A DNA stretch of 25,078 bases from Bacteroidales bacterium. Lineage in GTDB: Bacteria > Bacteroidota > Bacteroidia > Bacteroidales > F082. The stretch is taken from NCBI GenBank assembly GCA_023229135.1, contig JALNZT010000050.1, positions 1-25,078 of the forward strand. Reading direction: 5' to 3'. The notes beneath the pieces are model-generated. The model made no database searches. It was given only the letters and a program-made list of their open reading frames with translations, and was not told the origin of the DNA. This document shows, in pieces, positions 1-6,598 of this stretch; within the stretch, counting starts at the first letter, position 1, and each line of letters starts with the position of its first letter. The position numbers and the translations under genes were made by a program.

Positions 1-53
1 AGGTAGAGGGTAATCTTGTTACCCTTTTTGCGTTGTCTTAATGTTATTTTCAT
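1..53 (-). CDS. Site-specific integrase (tyrosine recombinase type), N-terminal fragment cut by window edge
   Basis: The minus strand opens an ATG at 53-51 and stays open to the edge, reading MKITLRQRKKGNKITLY. This resembles the start of Bacteroidota tyrosine-recombinase integrases, whose N-terminal arm typically begins with a basic 'RQRKKGNKISLYL'-like stretch. Only 17 codons are visible, so the catalytic residues cannot be checked. The ATG lies six bases after the stop of the upstream HTH gene, so the two are probably co-transcribed and translationally coupled. Excisionase-like gene followed by integrase, next to a repeat-rich region and the end of mnmE, is the usual layout at the end of an integrative element. 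The family call rests on a short stretch plus context. Confidence 0.6.
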   Translation of the reverse strand, partial: MKITLRQRKKGNKITLY

Positions 54-59
54 TGCTCA

Positions 60-461
60 TCAGTTAAAAAGATTATCAATTTCGGAACGTGGTATAATGG
101 TTCTTCTGCCCAGCTTACCTGCTTTTATTTCTTCTCTTTGAATCATTCGTTGAATTGTCCATCTGCTTGCACCTAATAAAATGGCAGCTTCTTGAACGCT
201 TAAAAACTCCTTATCTCTAAGATTGATAAAATTGCCTGTTTGAATTGGCAGGCTTTGCAGACTTTGCAAGTTTTCGGAATTTGCAGAAGTAACAGATTTG
301 ATTTGCTCCTTTAGAGTAGCTTGTACTTTTTCCTCTCTCTTGATTTGCTTGTAGTGTCGGGAATTACAAGTTTTCGAGCAATACCGTGTTGTTGTGGTTT
401 GGGCAACAAATGCCTGACCACAATATTGACAGAATTTCGGAATTTTAATATTACTACTCAT
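60..461 (-). CDS. Zinc-finger / excisionase-like helix-turn-helix DNA-binding protein
   Basis: This 133-residue protein has two parts. Residues 11-32 carry Cys11, Cys14, Cys28 and Cys32 (CxxC-x13-CxxxC), a likely small zinc-binding finger, followed by a basic stretch. Residues 87-132 form a MerR/excisionase-type HTH (LSVQEAAILLGASRWTIQRM, then the KLGRRTIIPRSEID wing), as in the HTH_17/excisionase family. A polar linker with little predicted structure joins them. It lies directly upstream of the integrase fragment and probably acts as recombination directionality factor and/or regulator of the integrase operon. Its upstream DNA has a TAnnTTTG promoter and two phased repeat arrays that are plausible binding sites. 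The DNA-binding role is well supported; the excision role is inference. Confidence 0.85.
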   Translation of the reverse strand: MSSNIKIPKFCQYCGQAFVAQTTTTRYCSKTCNSRHYKQIKREEKVQATLKEQIKSVTSANSENLQSLQSLPIQTGNFINLRDKEFLSVQEAAILLGASRWTIQRMIQREEIKAGKLGRRTIIPRSEIDNLFN

Positions 462-540
462 TTGGTGCTTATTAGTGCCTGATGTTGCTCGGTGGTGCTG
501 TTTGGTGCATCATTTCACCAGTACCTTTCAATTTGTGCCT
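461..540. repeat. Helically phased 10-bp repeat array upstream of the HTH gene
   Basis: Five consecutive 10-bp blocks are alike: TTTGGTGCTT (461-470), ATTAGTGCCT (471-480), GATGTTGCTC (481-490), GGTGGTGCTG (491-500) and TTTGGTGCAT (501-510). A sixth, ATTTGTGCCT (531-540), keeps the same register after a 20-bp gap. The conserved TGC falls every 10 bp, so one protein could bind repeatedly on one DNA face. The array covers the HTH start codon and its presumed 5' UTR, which suggests autoregulation. Function is inferred. Confidence 0.55.
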
Positions 541-541
541 T

Positions 542-614
542 TGGGCAACAAATTTGTTGTTTGAGCAACAACTGGGCAACAAAAATAAGCAATAAAGTGC
601 AATTGGGCAACAAA
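542..614. repeat. Three TGGGCAACAAA direct repeats with exact 31-bp spacing (likely integrase/excisionase sites)
   Basis: The 11-mer TGGGCAACAAA occurs exactly at 542-552, 573-583 and 604-614, so starts are 31 bp apart (about three helical turns). A fourth exact copy lies in the HTH gene at 400-410, a variant GAGCAAC at 563-569, and the core GGGCAAC recurs at 674-680 against the mnmE stop. Positions 546-559 form the perfect palindrome CAACAAATTTGTTG. Phased copies near an attachment site resemble arm-type integrase or excisionase sites; that role is inferred. Confidence 0.6.
580..610 (-). promoter_or_regulatory. Promoter of the HTH-integrase operon
   Basis: On the minus strand TATTTTTG (587-580) matches the Bacteroidota -7 consensus TAnnTTTG, with a TTG at 610-608 as -33 element and a 20-bp spacer. 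The predicted transcript starts near 574, giving a leader of roughly 110 bases across the 10-bp array. Two of the 31-bp-spaced repeats overlap the -7 and -33 elements. Confidence 0.5.
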
Positions 615-653
615 TAAGGGAAGAAAGTAAACCTATAAACCTAACAATAGTAG

Positions 654-700
654 GTAGTTAGCAAACAAAAGAAGGGCAACTACTTTCCAATACAAAACTT
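654..700. other. Probable attachment junction (att site) at the 3' end of mnmE
   Basis: The mnmE stop codon (682-680) and its last codons (FCIGK) sit directly beside the element control region. The 3' end of thdF/trmE (mnmE) is the known attB of the SGI1 genomic island of Salmonella, so this conserved end is an established integrase target. An imperfect inverted repeat, GTAGTTAGC (654-662) and GCAACTAC (676-683), flanks the stop codon and could be a core-type site. The exact crossover cannot be set without the other element end or an empty site. Confidence 0.5.
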
Positions 701-2080
701 GCTAAAAATCGAACCCAAAATCTCATCATTAGATATCTCACCAGTGATTGTTCCTAGATGATACAAAGCCGCCCGGATGTCTATTGTGGCCAGGTCGGTT
801 GGTAGGTTCTGGGCGAAGCCTTGTTCGACAGCTTCCAGTGCTGTGAAAGCTTTTTGCAGCGCGTTATAATGGCGGGCGTTACTTACGATGGTGTCCTGGT
901 TAAATGTCATCGCGTTGGCTACTTTGAGCAGGCTGTGGGTGATGAGGTTGATGTTCTCTTTGCGCTTGGCCGAGATGAAAACTGTTTCCAGCTCAACCAT
1001 TTCAGGGAAGTGCGAGGGAGTTTCGGAAATCAGATCGGCCTTGTTGCCAATCAGTATAAAATGCTTGTTCTCGTCCTTGATGAAATCCCGAAACTCATGC
1101 AACATTTCCTCGGCTGAGTTATTATCCCAACTCATCAAATCGCAGACGTATAAGATCACACTTGCGTCCTTGATTTTGTTGTAGGTGCGTTCAATTCCCA
1201 AATTCTCTATCACGTCATCTGATTCGCGCAGACCGGCGGTGTCGATAAACCTAAAGGCATGACCTTCAATAATTATCGTGTCTTCAATGGTATCGCGTGT
1301 GGTACCCGGAATATCGCTAACGATGGCTTTTTCTTCGTTAAGAATGGCGTTGAGCAGGGTGCTTTTTCCCACGTTTGGCTTGCCAATTATAGCAACCGGG
1401 ATACCGTTTTTGATGGCGTTTCCGGCCTGGAAGCTGTCCATCAGCTTGTTAATTTCCGCTTTCAACTCGCTTAAAAGCTCTATAAAACGCTTGCGGTCAG
1501 CAAACTCCACATCTTCTTCACCAAAATCCAGCTCTAGCTCAATCAGTGCTGCAAAATCAATCAGTTGTGTCCTGAGTTGTTTTATGCGATCCGAAAATCC
1601 ACCTCGCATCTGCTTCACTGCCAGGCTATGTGCAGCTTTCGACTGGCTGGCAATCAGGTCGGCAACGGCTTCGGCCTGTGCCAAATCAAAACGTCCGTTT
1701 CTAAACGCCCGCATCGTAAACTCGCCTGCCTCGGCCAGTCGAGCGCCTTTGGACATCAACAGCTTGAGCAGTCGCTGCTGAATATATACCGAACCATGAC
1801 AGCTTATTTCAATGGCATCCTCACCGGTGTAGGAATGTGGGCCTCGAAAAAATCCCAGTAGCACTTCGTCCACAAAACCTTCTTCGTCAAGTATTTGTCC
1901 AAAATAAAACTTGTGAGACTCCGCTTTTTCTATTGAAAAACCCGGCTTTGCTGCTTTAAAAATTTCGCCGGCGATAGCGTGGCTTTGATTTCCGCTTACT
2001 CGGATAAGCGCCACAGCACCCATTCCGGCAGCGGTTGCCAACGCACAAATCGTGTCATCATTTTGAAGGTCAATATACAT
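680..2080 (-). CDS. mnmE: tRNA uridine-5-carboxymethylaminomethyl(34) synthesis GTPase MnmE
   Basis: MnmE, with MnmG, modifies uridine 34 in the wobble position of certain tRNAs. The N-terminal formyl-THF-binding domain (about residues 5-120) is followed by a helical domain and an inserted G domain: GKPNVGKS (233-240), GTTRDT (259-264), DTAG (280-283) and NKAD (346-349). The C-terminal FCIGK motif carries the conserved cysteine. I chose the ATG at 2080 (466 aa, usual for the family) rather than an in-frame ATG at 2125, because TACTTTTG, a full -7 promoter match, lies between them and the extra 15 residues are not family-like. The gene ends against an integrative element, whose insertion appears to have kept the reading frame. 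Confidence 0.96.
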   Translation of the reverse strand: MYIDLQNDDTICALATAAGMGAVALIRVSGNQSHAIAGEIFKAAKPGFSIEKAESHKFYFGQILDEEGFVDEVLLGFFRGPHSYTGEDAIEISCHGSVYIQQRLLKLLMSKGARLAEAGEFTMRAFRNGRFDLAQAEAVADLIASQSKAAHSLAVKQMRGGFSDRIKQLRTQLIDFAALIELELDFGEEDVEFADRKRFIELLSELKAEINKLMDSFQAGNAIKNGIPVAIIGKPNVGKSTLLNAILNEEKAIVSDIPGTTRDTIEDTIIIEGHAFRFIDTAGLRESDDVIENLGIERTYNKIKDASVILYVCDLMSWDNNSAEEMLHEFRDFIKDENKHFILIGNKADLISETPSHFPEMVELETVFISAKRKENINLITHSLLKVANAMTFNQDTIVSNARHYNALQKAFTALEAVEQGFAQNLPTDLATIDIRAALYHLGTITGEISNDEILGSIFSKFCIGK

Positions 2081-2098
2081 AGCTAAAGCTTTAGTTAA

Positions 2099-2106
2099 CA
2101 AAAGTA
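2099..2106 (-). promoter_or_regulatory. mnmE promoter -7 element
   Basis: TACTTTTG on the minus strand matches TAnnTTTG exactly and lies about 18 bases upstream of the chosen mnmE ATG at 2080. No good -33 TTTG stands 17-23 bases further upstream. Its position rules against the longer reading frame starting at 2125. Confidence 0.5.
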
Positions 2107-2183
2107 CAAGAATTTCTCTATCCATTATTATAATACAAGCCCTGAATAATCAAGGCGAGTGCGGAAAAGCTTTTTGTTGATCA

Positions 2184-2213
2184 TTTGATTTTATCTCTTA
2201 ACCGATAATTTTA
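2184..2213 (+). promoter_or_regulatory. Candidate truA promoter
   Basis: TTTG (2184-2187), an 18-bp spacer and TAATTTTA (2206-2213), one mismatch from TAnnTTTG. The predicted start near 2220 would leave a leader of about 14 bases before the TTG start codon of truA. Confidence 0.35.
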
Positions 2214-2233
2214 CGAAATTTGCCACAAAAAAC

Positions 2234-2995
2234 TTGAGACGTTATTTTATCCACTTGTCGTATAACGGTAGCAATTATCATGGTTGGCAAAGGCAAAACA
2301 ATGCCCACAGCGTTCAGGCTGAGCTTGAAAAATGCTTGAGCCTAAAACTCAATAATTCTATTGATATTATGGGTTGCGGCCGCACAGATACCGGCGTTCA
2401 TGCTCATAATTTTTATGCACATTTTGATCTTGAGACTAATTTGGATGTAGAAAAAACAGCCGTTTTAGTTGATGAACTCAACCGCTTCTTGCCCAAAGAT
2501 ATTGTGATTTACAAAATCTGGGAAGTACCTAACGAGGCACATGCGCGTTTTGATGCTACCGAAAGAACTTATCAGTACCAAATTCATCACCAGAAGAAAG
2601 TGTTTGGTAATGAATTGTCCTATTTTGTTTATACCAAGCCTGATCTGGATTCGATGAATGAAGCTGCTGCTATTTTATTGGATTACAGCGATTTTACCAG
2701 CTTTTCTAAATTGCATTCGCAAACTAAAACAAATCTCTGCGTTATTAAATCTGCATTTTGGACAGAACGTGACGAACAGCTTGTTTTCGAGATTACTGCT
2801 GATCGTTTTTTGCGCAATATGGTGCGAGCTATCGTTGGCTCGCTGCTGGAGGTAGGGCAGAGGCGTCGCAGTATAGAAAACTTTAAACAGCTTATTGAAG
2901 TCCGTGACAGGAAAGCTGCTGGCTTTTCTGTGCCGGCTCATGCCTTGTTTTTGAATGAAATCCGGTATCCGGAAGTGATTTTTAAAAAGTATTAA
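2234..2995 (+). CDS. truA: tRNA pseudouridine(38-40) synthase TruA
   Basis: TruA isomerises uridines 38-40 in the anticodon stem-loop of many tRNAs. The protein has 253 residues, normal for the family. It opens RRYFIHLSYNGSNYHGWQRQ, and the catalytic aspartate is Asp52 in CGRTDTGVHA (48-57). Other family stretches are RFDATERTYQYQI and the late RFLRNMVRAIVG. The start is TTG at 2234: no ATG precedes the conserved N-terminus in frame, and the candidate promoter lies just upstream. It diverges from mnmE, another tRNA-modifying gene. No terminator is evident downstream. Confidence 0.95.
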   Translation: MRRYFIHLSYNGSNYHGWQRQNNAHSVQAELEKCLSLKLNNSIDIMGCGRTDTGVHAHNFYAHFDLETNLDVEKTAVLVDELNRFLPKDIVIYKIWEVPNEAHARFDATERTYQYQIHHQKKVFGNELSYFVYTKPDLDSMNEAAAILLDYSDFTSFSKLHSQTKTNLCVIKSAFWTERDEQLVFEITADRFLRNMVRAIVGSLLEVGQRRRSIENFKQLIEVRDRKAAGFSVPAHALFLNEIRYPEVIFKKY

Positions 2996-3029
2996 ATTAT
3001 TATCGTTCGCGGTTTTTATTTAGCAAGGC

Positions 3030-3056
3030 TTGTTTTAACTAATTCTGCTATTTTTG
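3030..3056 (+). promoter_or_regulatory. Promoter of the PAP2 phosphatase gene
   Basis: TTG (3030-3032), a 16-bp spacer and TATTTTTG (3049-3056), a full TAnnTTTG match. The upstream in-frame TTG at 3054-3056 is part of the -7 element, so translation more likely begins at the ATG at 3093. Confidence 0.5.
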
Positions 3057-3092
3057 CCAACCAACAAAATCAGTAAACTGATTGTACAAATA

Positions 3093-3680
3093 ATGATAGA
3101 CACAGTAAACCTAAGAGCGTCGTTTGGAGAACAGATACATAGCTGGCATGCTACTGAAGTAGAATGGCTTAGATTAATAAATCATACCAGGCCAACTCAG
3201 TTGGACGGCTTTTTTCAGTTTATTAGCGATTCCGTTTCTTACCTGTCATGGGGCATTCCTATTATATTGATAATCATTGCTATAGCTCACAAACAAAACT
3301 TTTGGCAAATCAAAGCGGTTTATGTATTATTTTCGGTGGTGCTGGCTTCTTTATTGAGTTTTATTCTCAAACATATCATCGATCGCGTACGGCCTTTTGA
3401 GGCTTACGACTTTCTTGAAAAGCTTTCCGGCGGCGGCAGTCCGTCCTTTCCCTCCGGCCATACTACTGCGGCGGTTGCCCTTTCTGTTGGCTTAATTTTA
3501 GCCTATCCTAGATGGTACGTCATTCTACCGGTGATTTTGTGGGCCATACTGGCTGGTTACTCCAGGATGTCGCTTGGTGTTCATTATCCCAGTGATGTGC
3601 TGGCTGGAGCAGCATTAGGCATAGGTGCAGCCATAGTTTGCTATAAATTATGCACGGTCAGGCCAGATGAGGCAGCTTAA
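3093..3680 (+). CDS. PAP2 superfamily membrane phosphatase
   Basis: An integral-membrane type 2 phosphatidic acid phosphatase-like enzyme of 195 residues. All three family motifs are present: KHIIDRVRP (93-101, KxxxxxxRP), PSGH (120-123) and SRMSLGVHYPSD (157-168, SRx5Hx3D), with His123 and His164 the expected catalytic pair. Hydrophobic segments at about 52-66, 73-92, 123-138, 141-157 and 168-186 fit a multi-pass protein with its active site facing the periplasm. Likely substrates are undecaprenyl pyrophosphate or lipid A/phospholipid phosphates; sequence alone does not decide. A longer frame from TTG at 3054 is disfavoured by the promoter. It converges on the next gene, and the two stop codons overlap in TTAA. 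Confidence 0.9.
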   Translation: MIDTVNLRASFGEQIHSWHATEVEWLRLINHTRPTQLDGFFQFISDSVSYLSWGIPIILIIIAIAHKQNFWQIKAVYVLFSVVLASLLSFILKHIIDRVRPFEAYDFLEKLSGGGSPSFPSGHTTAAVALSVGLILAYPRWYVILPVILWAILAGYSRMSLGVHYPSDVLAGAALGIGAAIVCYKLCTVRPDEAA

Positions 3681-4393
3681 ATTTTTAAAAGTTGATAATA
3701 ACGGGCTCTGACGGCACTCAGCAAACCCATATCAATATTGTTTTTGTAAATTCTCACCAGATCATAAAGCTGGTTACCTGTGAATATACTGGCACGGGCA
3801 GCGTCAAAACATAAAAGGCTGGTATCGTATTTTACTTCTTGGGTTAATTTCTTAAACGCTTCCCATTCAATATTTTCAGGTATGAGAAAATAGCCGTGAT
3901 GAGCTTGCCGTGCATCGAAATAAAAGCCTTCTTCAATCATTTCAAGGAAGAAAAATTTTTCGAGTGTGATTACAGCTTGTTCAAACTCGATACCTATTTT
4001 ATGTTTTTTGAAATGTAAGCCGACATTTCTAAATTGCTCTTGCACAATACTTAACTGTCCATATTGTGGCAAATCACGCACCCGCAGCGCGGCCATAGCT
4101 GGATATCCCGGAATCTTAATTTGGGCCAAAACCGCATCAATAGGAATATTTGAGCTTTTACTCACTTTTAGAATCAGCCGCTGGGCTTCAATAAAGGTGA
4201 TAGGATCTTTAAGCATAAGATAAAGATAACGAGGCTTTTCTACTTGGGGAAAGTCCATAAAATAGCCAAAAAAAGGGTTTCTGGATTCTAAAACACAGCT
4301 GTCTTTGATGATCAGGTCATTTTCGAGGCAGAACAGTGTTTCTTCTTTGGTCAGGGAGCCAATATACTCCTGAATTTCTCTATTTTCTCTCAT
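3677..4393 (-). CDS. Hypothetical protein, unrecognised
   Basis: A 238-residue protein I do not recognise. It has no signal peptide and no clear membrane segment and appears soluble and cytoplasmic, with many aromatic residues and a mixed alpha/beta look. Distinctive stretches are PRYLYLMLKDPITFIEAQRL (about 54-73), a hydrophobic aromatic LEKFFFLEMIEEGFYFDARQ, and a C-terminal ARYYQLLK. No Walker, zinc or catalytic motif stands out. It has its own promoter upstream and converges with the PAP2 gene, overlapping its stop by two bases. Codon use looks like its neighbours. That it is a gene is well supported by length and promoter; its function is unknown. Confidence 0.75.
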   Translation of the reverse strand: MRENREIQEYIGSLTKEETLFCLENDLIIKDSCVLESRNPFFGYFMDFPQVEKPRYLYLMLKDPITFIEAQRLILKVSKSSNIPIDAVLAQIKIPGYPAMAALRVRDLPQYGQLSIVQEQFRNVGLHFKKHKIGIEFEQAVITLEKFFFLEMIEEGFYFDARQAHHGYFLIPENIEWEAFKKLTQEVKYDTSLLCFDAARASIFTGNQLYDLVRIYKNNIDMGLLSAVRARYYQLLKI

Positions 4394-4418
4394 TGGTTTT
4401 GTTTATTGATTTGTCCTA

Positions 4419-4449
4419 TAAAAGTACAATATTATAGGTCAATGTCAAA
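4419..4449 (-). promoter_or_regulatory. Promoter of the unrecognised 238-residue gene
   Basis: On the minus strand TTTG (4449-4446), a 19-bp spacer and TACTTTTA (4426-4419), one mismatch from TAnnTTTG. It lies about 26 bases upstream of the ATG at 4393. Confidence 0.5.
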
Positions 4450-4500
4450 GTAATCTGGATTTAATTTTTATCTCAAATCTTTTTTGAAGAAAAATAGCCT

Positions 4501-4535
4501 ATAAAAAAACGCTGCAAGACCAGCATCTTGCAGCG
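4501..4535 (-). terminator. Intrinsic terminator after the acyl-CoA dehydrogenase gene
   Basis: Perfect 10-bp stem CGCTGCAAGA (4510-4519) / TCTTGCAGCG (4526-4535) with a 6-base loop. On the minus strand a run of seven U residues follows (4509-4503). It lies about 37 bases past the acd stop codon. Confidence 0.9.
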
Positions 4536-4572
4536 CAATTTTATGTTAATGATAAGCCTTGAAAGCCTTCAC

Positions 4573-6348
4573 CTAGAAGTTATAGACATTGTCATCAATT
4601 AATTTCTCAGCAATGCGACGACGCGCCTCTTTCAGATTCACGGCTTGCAGCTTACTCAGGTTAAACAAAGCTTGTTGCAGTTGATCAGCTTCCTTTTCGG
4701 GAGCAAACCCAAGCACAGCTTCGAGGCCGGCTTTATATATGATGTTGGCCACTTCGTGCATCAACACATCCAGAATATCACGGTAAAGCGGCAATTCACT
4801 GTTTTTAATGCTTTCAAGTTTTTTAATGCGTAGCATAGTGGATTCGGCTACATAAACCTGCATCAGCATATCCGAGAGGTTCATCAAAACTTCTCCTTCT
4901 TCGGCAATTTTTCTTCCAAAAGTGCTGGTAATAGGCGGGATGAGCATTAAAACAGCTTTTTTCAAATTACGAACTGCTGTTGCTTTTTCAGCAAAATAAC
5001 CCGTTCCAACAGTTTCAATGACCTGCTCGGTGTCTTCAGCCATTTTCTTGGCTATATCAAAGAGTTCTGCTTCCGGCTTCGCACCCTTTTTTAATAGCGT
5101 GTCAACGGCCAATAGTCTGTTGATTTCGTTGGTGCCTTCAAAAATACGATTGATTCTGGAATCGCGGTAGGCGCGATCAACAGGCGTTTCGCTCGAAAAG
5201 CCCATTCCGCCATAAATCTGAACGGCTTCGTCAACCACATAATCCAAGGCTTCCGAGCCGTAAACTTTAAGCAAGGCACATTCAACGGCAAAATCAGCAA
5301 CACCTTCAATATTGGCTTTGCCATGTTCTAAACCTTTGGCTTTCAATTCTTCAATATAATCCTGAATATCTTTGCTTGCCCTGTAAACAGCAGACTCTGT
5401 AGCGAAAGTCTTGATGACTTGTTGCGCCAATTTATGCTTGATGGCACCGAAATTAGCAATTGTTTTGCCAAATTGCTTGCGTTCGTTGGCGTAGTTTACG
5501 GAATATAAGATAGAACGTTTGGCTCCTCCCAAAACTGTGGCACCCAGCTTTATACGGCCTAAATGCAGAATATTTAAAGCGATTCTGAAGCCTTCGCCCC
5601 GTTTGCCAAGCATGTTTTCTACTGGAACTTTAACGTCGTTATAAAAAATCTGGCGTGTGGAAGAACCTTTGATACCCATTTTTCTCTCCTCGGGATTCAT
5701 CGTCACGCCATCCCATGCGCGTTCCACAATAAATGCGCTGAGTACGCGATCGTTGTCCACCTTAGCGAAAACAGTCTGTACATCAGCGAATCCACCATTG
5801 GTGATCCACATTTTTTGTCCGTTGAGGATATAGTGCTTTCCATCTTCCGACAACACTGCTTTGGTGCGCCCTGAGTTGGCATCAGAACCTGCACCCGGCT
5901 CGGTGAGGCAATAGGCTGCCATCAATTCGCCGCTGGTGAGTTTAGGGATATATTGTGCTTTTTGTTCTTGGGTTCCATAATACAGAATCGGCAGCGTACC
6001 GATACCGGTATGTGCCATAATAGCCACGGAATAGGAGTGGGCTGCACCCAAAGCTTCGTTGGCACGCATTATCGACAAAAATGACTGCTCAAAGCCGCCA
6101 TATTCCTCGGGAACAGAAAGCCCTAATAGTCCTAAGTCGCCGGCTTTTTTTAACAATGAAGCCATCAGACCATCTGTTTGCTTATCAATAGCATCCAGAT
6201 TTGGAAATATCTCCGTCTCCAGAAAATCCTGACAAGTTGCAGTAATCATATTTGTCTCTTCATCAAACTCTTCAGGAATGAAAATAGCTTGCGCATCTAC
6301 TTCTTTTACAAGAAATTCTCCGCCTCTCAGTGATTTTTTTGTGGTCAT
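4573..6348 (-). CDS. Acyl-CoA dehydrogenase, VLCAD/ACAD9-like with C-terminal extension
   Basis: An FAD enzyme that makes the first alpha,beta-dehydrogenation in fatty acid beta-oxidation or branched-chain catabolism. With 591 residues it is longer than the short-chain type (about 380) and has the extra C-terminal helical region of the VLCAD-like group. Visible marks are CLTEPGAGSDAN (147-158, FAD/substrate signature), WITNGG (181-186), RKQFGK (290-295), QIYGGMGF (377-384) and RIFEGTNEIN (401-410), in which Glu404 is the expected catalytic base. It has its own promoter and a strong terminator, so it is probably monocistronic. No electron-transfer flavoprotein or other beta-oxidation gene is adjacent. 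Substrate chain length is not evident from sequence. Confidence 0.93.
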   Translation of the reverse strand: MTTKKSLRGGEFLVKEVDAQAIFIPEEFDEETNMITATCQDFLETEIFPNLDAIDKQTDGLMASLLKKAGDLGLLGLSVPEEYGGFEQSFLSIMRANEALGAAHSYSVAIMAHTGIGTLPILYYGTQEQKAQYIPKLTSGELMAAYCLTEPGAGSDANSGRTKAVLSEDGKHYILNGQKMWITNGGFADVQTVFAKVDNDRVLSAFIVERAWDGVTMNPEERKMGIKGSSTRQIFYNDVKVPVENMLGKRGEGFRIALNILHLGRIKLGATVLGGAKRSILYSVNYANERKQFGKTIANFGAIKHKLAQQVIKTFATESAVYRASKDIQDYIEELKAKGLEHGKANIEGVADFAVECALLKVYGSEALDYVVDEAVQIYGGMGFSSETPVDRAYRDSRINRIFEGTNEINRLLAVDTLLKKGAKPEAELFDIAKKMAEDTEQVIETVGTGYFAEKATAVRNLKKAVLMLIPPITSTFGRKIAEEGEVLMNLSDMLMQVYVAESTMLRIKKLESIKNSELPLYRDILDVLMHEVANIIYKAGLEAVLGFAPEKEADQLQQALFNLSKLQAVNLKEARRRIAEKLIDDNVYNF

Positions 6349-6373
6349 AGATTAAAGAATAAATTATTAGGTG

Positions 6374-6381
6374 CAAACTTA
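6374..6381 (-). promoter_or_regulatory. acyl-CoA dehydrogenase promoter -7 element
   Basis: TAAGTTTG on the minus strand matches TAnnTTTG, about 25 bases upstream of the ATG at 6348. No clear -33 element stands at the usual distance. Confidence 0.4.
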
Positions 6382-6533
6382 ATCATTTAAGCTTTATTTG
6401 TGTTTAGTAGCTTGCATCACAAGGCTTATTTAAAATGATTCTATACGTTTCAGCAGCGATTTTGCAGGACGGAGATTCGAGGGATTTTATCTTAAAGTGA
6501 CTGTTTATAAAACTTCAGATGTAATGTAAACAC

Positions 6534-6571
6534 AAAAGAAGCCGCTTCATTGTTCAGAAACGGCTTCTTTT
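6534..6571 (-). terminator. Intrinsic terminator after clpC
   Basis: Perfect 11-bp stem AAAAGAAGCCG (6534-6544) / CGGCTTCTTTT (6561-6571) with a 16-base loop, about 27 bases past the clpC stop. The arm ends in U residues on the minus strand. Because the arms begin with A and end with T, it could work in both directions. Confidence 0.85.
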
Positions 6572-6598
6572 ACACCTAAAAACTAAGATTCAACAATG

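Noticed and set aside
461..614. CRISPR array
   Set aside because: The repeats are only 10-11 bp, with no spacer/repeat unit of CRISPR size and no cas genes.
1278..1781. 167-codon open frame on the + strand inside mnmE
   Set aside because: It is antisense to a clear MnmE coding sequence, has low-complexity Ser/Ala/Arg composition typical of a shadow frame, and has no promoter or family resemblance.
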